Assembly: GCA_945788655.1 (NCBI GenBank)
Contig: CALZMV010000039.1
Coordinates: 1-10,034, forward strand
DNA from: an uncultured Clostridia bacterium
GTDB taxonomy: Bacteria > Bacillota > Clostridia > Peptostreptococcales > Anaerovoracaceae
Direction: 5' to 3'
Length of the DNA stretch: 10,034 nt
Both the position numbers and the translations under genes were made by a program. The notes below the pieces were generated by a model. The model was given only the letters and a program-made list of their open reading frames with translations. It searched no databases and was not told the DNA's origin. This document shows, one piece after another, positions 1 through 5,242 of this stretch; position 1 is the first letter of the stretch; every line of letters begins with the position of its first letter.

Positions 1-396
1 GGCAACACACCTGCACTCTGCCAGCGTGTTGTTGATGCTCTTGAGGGATATGATGGACTCTATTGCATTGAATCTTTCGATCCTTCAGTTGTCAAGTGGC
101 TTCGTGATAATCGTCCGGACATTGTTCGCGGCCAGCTTGCGGGAAGTCTGAGAAAGTCAGGAGATGTGAACATTAAGAAAAGTCACGATTTTCTATTAAG
201 GAGTCTTCTTGTAAATCTGGTTGGAAAGCCGGACTTTGTGGCATATAAGTATTCTGACATTGATGCGGCTGCCTTTAGAAAATACAAAGGAGCTAAGTTT
301 ACATGGACTGTCAAGTCCTATGAGGATATGAAGAATGCTGAGTCCAAGGGTATAGCGGTTATTTTTGAACAGTTTAATCCGAAGGATTACGAATAA
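1..396 (+). CDS. Glycerophosphodiester phosphodiesterase, C-terminal part (5' end outside window)
   Basis: Frame 1 is open from the first base to the TAA at 394-396 and gives 131 residues without a start, so the gene begins upstream of the window. The residues YCIESFDPSVVKWLR near the left edge, followed by RPDIVRGQLAG, are typical of the second half of the GDPD TIM barrel, where the glutamate of the IESF stretch belongs to the active-site region. Further on, KPDFVAYKY and the late strand FTWTVKSYEDM, ending in VIFEQF, match the closing strands of the barrel in Firmicute GDPDs. The family hydrolyses glycerophosphodiesters to glycerol 3-phosphate and an alcohol, in phospholipid turnover. The usual bacterial length is about 230-250 residues, so roughly half is present. 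The N-terminal catalytic HRG motif and any signal peptide or membrane segment cannot be seen. An ATG at 310 and a GTG at 166 are internal and are not starts. A terminator follows 18 nt after the stop. Confidence 0.87.
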   Translation, partial: GNTPALCQRVVDALEGYDGLYCIESFDPSVVKWLRDNRPDIVRGQLAGSLRKSGDVNIKKSHDFLLRSLLVNLVGKPDFVAYKYSDIDAAAFRKYKGAKFTWTVKSYEDMKNAESKGIAVIFEQFNPKDYE

Positions 397-414
397 AAAA
401 GACTATGATATAAG

Positions 415-459
415 AAAAGGTTTTGTTCAAGGTGATTTTACCTTAAACAAAACCTTTTT
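415..459 (+). terminator. Rho-independent terminator after the GDPD gene, possibly bidirectional
   Basis: The arms 415-433 and 440-458 pair over 19 positions with a single C/A mismatch around a 6-nt loop (GATTTT), and the 3' arm runs into TTTTT at 455-459. On the + strand it ends the GDPD transcript. Because the 5' arm begins AAAA, the same hairpin read on the - strand ends in TTTT and lies about 44 nt beyond the methyltransferase stop, so it could also stop that converging transcript, though with a shorter T tract. Confidence 0.9.
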
Positions 460-502
460 ATATGCCGTTTATTTACCGATTTTCTTTATGACAGATTGCT
501 GC

Positions 503-1681
503 TTACAGCTTTTCAATGGTAGGTTTAACCTGATAGAAATCTCTCAGAGCTTCGTACTGCGCCTGGGCTTTTAGCGCTTTTTGAGAAGTTTCGCTGCCCG
601 TCTTTACTGCTTTTATCATTATATTCCTTGCAGTATGTTCAAGACTTGTAAATTCAATCATAGCAACATCATAGCCCTTGCTTTCAAGCTTAAGACCTCT
701 AAGACCATCGGTCAGATATTCCGTAAGCCTATCTTTTAGGATTCCGTATTTTAACATTGGCTGATGGATTTCATTTTTTATCTGACTGAAGAGCTCATGT
801 TGGCAGCAAGGCACGCTAAGAATGACCTTTGTATTCCATGATACAGCATTAATCAGAGCGTAGTCGGTTGCTGTATCACAGGCATGAAGTGTTACGACCA
901 TGTCTGCGTGGTCGCTTGTATAGTCAGCAATATCTCCCATGAGGAATTTGAGCTCATGATATCCCAGATCTCTAGCAACTTTGTTGCAGAAATCGATAAC
1001 ATCTTTCTTCAAGTCAAGCCCTATGATTTCAACGTTTCTGTTTTTTTGCACCTTCAGGTAGTAGTAGATGGCGAAGGTCAGGTAGGCCTTCCCGCAGCCG
1101 AAATCGATTATTTTAAGAGGCGTCTCTTTATCCGCTGGCAAATATGGAAAAACATCTTCTACAATCTCCAGATAACGGTTAATCTGTCTGAACTTGCTGT
1201 AATGTTTTGGAATGACCTTGCCGCTTTTGTCCATAACCCCAAGGTGCACTAAAAAATCGCATGGCACTCCGTCCGGTATGATGTGATTTTTTGTTCTGTT
1301 ATGTGTAATATTGCTGCAGCTGCTGCAACTTAGGGTAGCCGGTTTTTTTGTTATTCTGGGGTTTTCGACTTTAGAAGCGAGAATCTGTATGTCTGAAATA
1401 CTGGTAAAGATGTTTGCCTGTTTGAAATCTTCCTCCATTACTTTTAAGCAAAAATCAGCAGTTTCTTCTGTAGAAAGGTTCTTATGAATTGCTTTTTTTT
1501 CATAGGAATACTCTGCCTGGTAACTGATTTGGCCGCCGATAAGAACAGGTCTAATGGTGATTTTGCTGTATTCTGTTGACTTACGTCTTTTTCCTGAAAA
1601 GACAAGCTTTATCGGTTTTTCTTCCGTTCCTTCTGTTCCATTTGCGAAAAGATTTATAAAAAGTTCTTGTAATTTATTCAT
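503..1681 (-). CDS. SAM-dependent methyltransferase, METTL25/GSTCD-like (Methyltransf_32 type)
   Basis: The protein has 392 residues. The ATG is preceded by AAGGTG about 7 nt upstream. A Rossmann methyltransferase domain occupies roughly residues 160-350. Motif I is IIDFGCGKAYLTF (191-203), and the acidic end of strand 2 is GLDLK (221-225). Then come THACDTATD-like residues (LHACDTATDYAL, 265-276) and SVPCCQHE (289-296). The linker HNRTK plus PDGVPCDFLVHLGVM and KFRQINRYLEIVED before motif I is characteristic of this bacterial group. The combination of HAC-x-TD and PCCQHE resembles the domain in eukaryotic METTL25/RRNAD1 and GSTCD, for which I recall the Pfam name Methyltransf_32. The N-terminal 110 residues are basic and mixed alpha/beta, with no fold I can assign. 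C119 and C122 form a lone CxxC before the HNRTK motif. No membrane segment or signal is seen, so it is cytoplasmic. The substrate is unknown; RNA or protein are both possible. It has its own promoter inside the gap to the amidase gene, and could also receive read-through from it. Confidence 0.85.
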   Translation of the reverse strand: MNKLQELFINLFANGTEGTEEKPIKLVFSGKRRKSTEYSKITIRPVLIGGQISYQAEYSYEKKAIHKNLSTEETADFCLKVMEEDFKQANIFTSISDIQILASKVENPRITKKPATLSCSSCSNITHNRTKNHIIPDGVPCDFLVHLGVMDKSGKVIPKHYSKFRQINRYLEIVEDVFPYLPADKETPLKIIDFGCGKAYLTFAIYYYLKVQKNRNVEIIGLDLKKDVIDFCNKVARDLGYHELKFLMGDIADYTSDHADMVVTLHACDTATDYALINAVSWNTKVILSVPCCQHELFSQIKNEIHQPMLKYGILKDRLTEYLTDGLRGLKLESKGYDVAMIEFTSLEHTARNIMIKAVKTGSETSQKALKAQAQYEALRDFYQVKPTIEKL

Positions 1682-1711
1682 GTTTTTTCACCTTGTCTGT
1701 TGTTTTTTATG

Positions 1712-1740
1712 ATTTTATCATATATAGCGGATGTTCGCAA
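1712..1740 (-). promoter_or_regulatory. SigA-type promoter of the methyltransferase gene
   Basis: Read on the - strand, TTGCGA (1740-1735) is followed after 17 nt by TAAAAT (1717-1712), with an extended -10 TG at the expected place (TGATAAAAT). Transcription would start near 1705, giving a leader of about 24 nt that contains the AAGGTG ribosome binding site. It sits in the 65-nt gap after the amidase stop codon. Confidence 0.65.
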
Positions 1741-1746
1741 TTGGCT

Positions 1747-2289
1747 CTATGGCTCTACAAATTCGACTCCGAGAAAATCGGCGGTAGAAAGTGCCAGATT
1801 GCGTCCAATCGACTCAATGTTATTGATAATCCAGTTTGCATCTTCTATGTTGTCATGATATGCAACTTCCACAAGGATTGCAGTCGCCCTTGTCCTTCTC
1901 AATTCGACGAGAGATGTGGTAGGAACAGCTGAAACCATATTTGGAAGGGGATAGATGAGCTTTAGGTTGTTTGCAAAAATTTCTGCGGCCCGTTTTCCGT
2001 TAGAACTGTCACGATAGTAATAGACATCGGAACCGCGAATCATGCCGGCAAGGTTTGTTGGAGCAGCATTTGAATGAATTGCCAGATGCAAGTCATAACT
2101 GCCTTGATTTGAGAGAGCTATGGATGTAGATACCGTGCCGCTTGGATCATTTCTGCCATAACTAATGCCGCTTGCTCGGAGATAAGGTTCCATTGCATCG
2201 GCGATAAGGTTAGCATAATATTCTTCGTTATTTCCTGTAACATAAGGGTTATATTCTTGCGTTGAGGGGCTCAAAAAAACTGAAGCCAT
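1747..2289 (-). CDS. N-acetylmuramoyl-L-alanine amidase (Amidase_3 family), single-domain, variant zinc site
   Basis: This 180-residue protein is essentially a bare Amidase_3 catalytic domain. The start ATG has a near-perfect AGGAGGTGA (2308-2300) 10 nt upstream. The domain opens with VFLSPSTQEYNPY (4-16), followed by NNEEYYANLIADAM (20-33), DLHLAIHSNAA (66-76) and the terminal ILVEVAYHDN (138-147). In the family the metal is held by His-Glu-His and a late Glu is catalytic. Here E22 or E23, H72 and E141 are present, but the opening DPGHGG-like motif is replaced by SPSTQ, so Q11 stands where the first His is expected. Related short clostridial amidases opening with SPSxQ..N.Y are known to me, so this is a subfamily trait and not damage. 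The enzyme cleaves the amide between N-acetylmuramic acid and L-alanine in peptidoglycan. There is no signal peptide, transmembrane segment or cell-wall-binding repeat. That fits a mother-cell autolysin such as B. subtilis CwlC, or a phage-derived lysin, but no phage genes lie nearby. Confidence 0.88.
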   Translation of the reverse strand: MASVFLSPSTQEYNPYVTGNNEEYYANLIADAMEPYLRASGISYGRNDPSGTVSTSIALSNQGSYDLHLAIHSNAAPTNLAGMIRGSDVYYYRDSSNGKRAAEIFANNLKLIYPLPNMVSAVPTTSLVELRRTRATAILVEVAYHDNIEDANWIINNIESIGRNLALSTADFLGVEFVEP

Positions 2290-2321
2290 TATTGGTGTTC
2301 ACCTCCTAAAGTTGGTAGTAC

Positions 2322-2350
2322 TATGATATGCCGGATATATGCAGTTCGTG
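2322..2350 (-). promoter_or_regulatory. Possible SigK-like (sporulation) promoter of the amidase gene
   Basis: On the - strand CATATCATA (2330-2322) fits the SigK -10 pattern CATAnnnTA, is preceded by G as in the consensus, and has CACG (2350-2347) 16 nt upstream, close to the mACm -35 element. The start would lie near 2315, only about 26 nt before the ATG and just upstream of the AGGAGGTGA site. The consensus is short and the DNA AT-rich, so a chance match is quite possible. Confidence 0.3.
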
Positions 2351-2392
2351 AACCTGCTGGATATAAATACTTTTTTAACAAATCCAAACCCA

Positions 2393-2421
2393 TTGAAATT
2401 AAGCCTTTAATGTGATAAAAT
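2393..2421 (+). promoter_or_regulatory. SigA-type promoter of typA (and probably mscS-pyc)
   Basis: TTGAAA (2393-2398), a 17-nt spacer and TAAAAT (2416-2421) with an extended -10 TG (2413-2414) form a near-consensus promoter. The start would fall near 2428, inside the palindrome 2422-2444, leaving a leader of about 68 nt before the typA ATG. Confidence 0.72.
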
Positions 2422-2444
2422 ATTGTATCAAGTATTGATACAAT
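2422..2444. promoter_or_regulatory. Perfect palindrome, candidate operator over divergent promoters
   Basis: ATTGTATCA (2422-2430), five bases AGTAT, and TGATACAAT (2436-2444) form a perfect 9-5-9 inverted repeat. It starts at the base after the typA -10 box and covers both the -10 box and the spacer of the - strand promoter. A symmetric site here would let a dimeric regulator block both promoters. It is not followed by a T tract, so it is not a terminator. I do not recognise the regulator family. Confidence 0.55.
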
Positions 2445-2449
2445 GTCAA
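2422..2449 (-). promoter_or_regulatory. SigA-type promoter reading toward the amidase gene
   Basis: On the - strand a consensus TTGACA (2449-2444) is followed after 16 nt by TACAAT (2427-2422), matching TATAAT at five of six positions. Transcription would start near 2415 and leave a leader of about 125 nt before the amidase ATG. Its -10 box abuts the -10 box of the opposite typA promoter, and the spacer plus -10 lie inside a perfect palindrome. Confidence 0.5.
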
Positions 2450-2468
2450 AAGATGTAAAATTTAAAAT

Positions 2469-2495
2469 ATAAAGGATATAAAGGATATAAAGCAT
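2469..2495 (+). repeat. Three tandem 9-nt repeats carrying the typA ribosome binding site
   Basis: ATAAAGGAT occurs at 2469-2477 and 2478-2486, then ATAAAGCAT at 2487-2495, and the ATG follows directly at 2496. The first two copies each supply an AAAGG Shine-Dalgarno-like core, the nearer (2481-2484) being 11 nt from the start codon. The third copy has lost the GG. Confidence 0.85.
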
Positions 2496-4376
2496 ATGAT
2501 TGAGAAGCAAAAGATTATCAATATCGCTGTAATTGCTCACGTTGACGCAGGCAAGTCCACTCTGGTAGACGCATTCTTAAACCAGAGCGGTGTATTCAGA
2601 TCAAATGAAGAAGTTGCAGACTGTGTAATGGACAGCGATGACATAGAAAGAGAAAGAGGCATTACAATTTATTCCAAGAACTGTTCCGTAATGCATGGTG
2701 ATGTCAAAATCAATATTGTTGATACACCGGGACATGCAGATTTCTCTTCTGAAGTAGAACGTATTATGAAAACTGTTGATACAGTTATTCTTTTAGTAGA
2801 CTCCAGCGAAGGTCCAATGCCTCAGACCAGATTCGTTCTGAAGAAGTCATTGGAACAGGGCATTAATCCTATTCTATTCATTAATAAACTTGACAAAAAA
2901 GATGCAAGAGTTGATGAAGTAGTAGATGAGGTTTATGAACTGTTTATGGACCTTGATGCTAACGACGAACAGCTTGACTTCCCTATTCTTTACGGAATTG
3001 CTCGTCAGGGGATAGCTGTAAGAGAGCCTGAAGACATTCAGGGAATGGTTATCGGTGAAGGTGAAGAAAAGATTAAGAAGAGCCCTGCAGGTTACGGCGG
3101 ACTTGATATTACACCTCTGTTTGATACCATCATTGACCATTGCCAGCCTTATCCCGACTTGAATGATGAACCATTGCAGCTTCAGGTTTCAACCCTTGCA
3201 TATGATGACTATATCGGAAGATTGGGAATTGGCAGAATAACCAAGGGCAAGATTAAGGAAGGCCAGAGTGTTGCGCTTGCCAAGGCAGATGGCTCCATCG
3301 TACAGAGAAAGGTTAATCAGATTTTCGTATATAGAGGGCTCAAAAGAGTGGCGGTTCCTGAAGCAGAGAGCGGAGATATCGTGGTTGTATCAGGTATTGC
3401 AGATATTTCTATAGGCGAGACAATTTGTGATATACAAAATCCTGAACCTATGGAGATGATTCATATAGAAGAACCTACATTAAGCATGAACTTCATGGTT
3501 AACAAATCGCCTTTTGCCGGCAAGTCAGGTAAGTATGTCACAAGCAGACATATCAGAGAAAGACTTAATAAGGAACTGGAAGTAAACGTAGGTTTAATGG
3601 TGGAAGACACTGATTCAACGGACTGCTTCAGAGTATCAGGAAGAGGTGAACTTCATCTTTCCATTCTTATTGAAAACATGAGAAGAGAAGGATATGAACT
3701 TGCAGTTTCAAAGCCTGAGGTTATCATGAGAAGGGGTGACCACGGTCAGCCACTTGAACCAATAGAAGAAGTTGTAATTACAGTGCCTGAAGAATACTCG
3801 GGAACTGTAATCAATAAACTGAATATAAGAAAAGGCATTATGACTCAGATGGGAACAGAAAACGGATATGCCAAGCTTGAATATCTGGTTCCTACAAGAG
3901 GTCTTCTTGGATACAGAACTGAATTCATCAACGATACACGCGGTGAAGGAACTATGGTTACAAGATTTGCTGATTTTGACGAGTACAAAGGTGACATTCC
4001 TCAGCGTGTCAACGGCGTGGCAATTGCTCAGGAAGAAGGAACATGTACACCATATGCGTTGTTTAATATCGGTGAACGTGTTCAGATGTTTGTAGAACCG
4101 GGCACAAAGGTTTATGAAGGCATGATTGTCGGAATGAACTCAAGAAATGACGATATGGTTGTAAATCCTTGCAAGGCAAAGAAAGTCAGCAATATGCGTG
4201 CAGCCGGTTCTGACGATGCTATTAAGTTGTCACCTCCAAGAACATTTACCCTTGAAGAAGCCCTGGATTTTATCGATGATGATGAATTGGTTGAAATAAC
4301 TCCTGACGATATCAGAATCAGAAAGAAACTGTTAAAAGAACTAGATAGACGAAGAAGCGGCAGAGTTTATGAATAA
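2496..4376 (+). CDS. typA: Ribosome-associated translational GTPase TypA/BipA
   Basis: The 626-residue protein has all the parts of TypA/BipA. The GTPase domain shows G1 AHVDAGKST (14-22), G2 RGITI (54-58), G3 DTPGH (76-80) and G4 NKLD (130-133). Domain II, the beta barrel, spans roughly 215-310. The conserved RVSGRGELHLS (379-389) with IENMRREGYELAVSKP lies in domain III, and the TypA-specific C-terminal part includes MRAAGSDDA, LEEALDFIDDDELVEITP and the final LDRRRSGR. TypA binds the ribosome and supports growth and 50S assembly at low temperature and under stress. Compared with E. coli BipA from memory, the P-loop reads HVDAGKST and not HVDHGKTT, the G5 segment is YGIARQG and not YASALNG, and residues 173-205 are about 20 longer, which accounts for the 626 versus 607 length. 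The start is fixed by the MIEK N-terminus. The gene is first in a probable operon with the channel and pyc genes, with no terminator before 8719. Confidence 0.96.
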   Translation: MIEKQKIINIAVIAHVDAGKSTLVDAFLNQSGVFRSNEEVADCVMDSDDIERERGITIYSKNCSVMHGDVKINIVDTPGHADFSSEVERIMKTVDTVILLVDSSEGPMPQTRFVLKKSLEQGINPILFINKLDKKDARVDEVVDEVYELFMDLDANDEQLDFPILYGIARQGIAVREPEDIQGMVIGEGEEKIKKSPAGYGGLDITPLFDTIIDHCQPYPDLNDEPLQLQVSTLAYDDYIGRLGIGRITKGKIKEGQSVALAKADGSIVQRKVNQIFVYRGLKRVAVPEAESGDIVVVSGIADISIGETICDIQNPEPMEMIHIEEPTLSMNFMVNKSPFAGKSGKYVTSRHIRERLNKELEVNVGLMVEDTDSTDCFRVSGRGELHLSILIENMRREGYELAVSKPEVIMRRGDHGQPLEPIEEVVITVPEEYSGTVINKLNIRKGIMTQMGTENGYAKLEYLVPTRGLLGYRTEFINDTRGEGTMVTRFADFDEYKGDIPQRVNGVAIAQEEGTCTPYALFNIGERVQMFVEPGTKVYEGMIVGMNSRNDDMVVNPCKAKKVSNMRAAGSDDAIKLSPPRTFTLEEALDFIDDDELVEITPDDIRIRKKLLKELDRRRSGRVYE

Positions 4377-4391
4377 CAATTGTCAGAGTTT

Positions 4392-4409
4392 ATAAATTGC
4401 ATAAATTGC
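4392..4409 (+). repeat. Two tandem 9-nt repeats between typA and the mscS-type gene
   Basis: ATAAATTGC occurs at 4392-4400 and again at 4401-4409, ahead of the ribosome binding site at 4419. No terminator or clear promoter is seen in this 55-nt gap. Confidence 0.75.
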
Positions 4410-4418
4410 ATATTAAAT

Positions 4419-4423
4419 AGGAG
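4419..4423 (+). promoter_or_regulatory. Ribosome binding site that selects a TTG start
   Basis: AGGAG lies 8 nt before the TTG at 4432. There is no in-frame ATG near it. The next Met codon is inside the first membrane segment (residue 29), so the TTG start is the sensible choice. Confidence 0.8.
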
Positions 4424-4431
4424 ATAAGAAG

Positions 4432-5223
4432 TTGTTTGGATTAGGTGAGAAGGCTACCGCTTATCTTGAAACTGCCATAGGTGTGTGCCTGATTATTGCT
4501 ATAGGGCTTTTGGCTATGAAAGTTCTATTGAAAATATCGAGAAAAACCCTTCAGAAATCATCGTTGGATGAATCCATGCACATTTTTATACTAAATGTTT
4601 TAAAGGTAGTGCTTTATATTCTTCTGATTGTGGTAATATTGGGATATATGAAAGTGCCAACGGCACCGCTGGTTACTGTACTGGGCGCAGGAGGTGCTGC
4701 AATCGCATTAGCTCTTAAGGACAGTTTGGGAAACATTGCGGGAGGACTCCTGATTCTCGTAAACCAAATGTTCAAAAAAGGTGATGTTATTGAGATTGGA
4801 GGCAAAGAGGGAATTGTTGAAAGCATAGACCTCTTTGTTACAACTCTTAAAACATATGATAATAAGGTGGTAACAGTTCCAAACGGAGTTATTACCACAT
4901 CCGTAATAGTCAACTACTCTAAGGAAGACAAGAGAAGAGTGGATTGCATATTCGGAATTAGTTATGATTCGGACATTGAGAAGGCAAAAGACGTCCTGCT
5001 TGCTGTAACTGAAACATGTCCGCAAATTTTAAATGAGCCGGAACCTGTAATAGGCGTAAGGGAACATCAGGATAGTGCCGTTGCCCTCGATTTGAAGGTA
5101 TGGTGCAATACTGATGACTACTGGTCTGTTAAGTATTATCTTGAAGAACAGGTTAAACTGGCATTTGATGAAGCAAATGTTACAATACCGTATCCGCGAT
5201 TGGACGTGCGCGTGACAAAGTAA
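4432..5223 (+). CDS. Small-conductance mechanosensitive channel, MscS family
   Basis: The 263-residue membrane protein matches core MscS from end to end. Hydrophobic segments lie at about 11-34, 52-72 and 78-113. The third is the pore helix, with the glycine/alanine pattern VLGAGGAAIALALKDSLGN (83-101), where small residues pack in the gate, then the bend into the second half of the helix. The beta domain follows with KKGDVIEIGGKEGIVESI (115-132), TYDNKVVTVPNG (141-152) and the alpha/beta cytoplasmic vestibule, ending in the family's closing TIPYPRLDV (251-259). These channels open under membrane tension and release solutes on hypo-osmotic shock. E. coli MscS is 286 residues, and the N-terminal segment here is shorter. 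The gene lies 55 nt after typA and 19 nt before pyc, most likely in the same transcript. The start is TTG with AGGAG 8 nt upstream. Confidence 0.93.
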   Translation: MFGLGEKATAYLETAIGVCLIIAIGLLAMKVLLKISRKTLQKSSLDESMHIFILNVLKVVLYILLIVVILGYMKVPTAPLVTVLGAGGAAIALALKDSLGNIAGGLLILVNQMFKKGDVIEIGGKEGIVESIDLFVTTLKTYDNKVVTVPNGVITTSVIVNYSKEDKRRVDCIFGISYDSDIEKAKDVLLAVTETCPQILNEPEPVIGVREHQDSAVALDLKVWCNTDDYWSVKYYLEEQVKLAFDEANVTIPYPRLDVRVTK

Positions 5224-5242
5224 TTTTTTAGGGAGAGTAAGA

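Noticed and set aside
397..502. Riboswitch or small RNA in the gap after the GDPD gene
   Set aside because: The gap lies between converging genes and is explained by the terminator hairpin; nothing else is seen.
884..1252. Open frame of 122 residues on the + strand
   Set aside because: It is antisense to the methyltransferase core motifs and shows no domain or start signal; a shadow frame.
1743..1758. Tandem 8-nt near-duplicate GGCTCTAT/GGCTCTAC at the amidase stop
   Set aside because: Short and imperfect, changes only the last codons; no evident role.
2289..2540. Small - strand frame with an ILYILYILY repeat in the divergent region
   Set aside because: The repeat is only the antisense reading of the 9-nt tandem unit before typA, and the frame overlaps the typA start and the palindrome.
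4361..4393. Direct repeat CAGAGTTTAT on both sides of the typA stop (4361-4370 and 4384-4393)
   Set aside because: Ten bases in AT-rich DNA with one copy inside conserved coding sequence; likely chance, with no sign of an insertion or attachment site.
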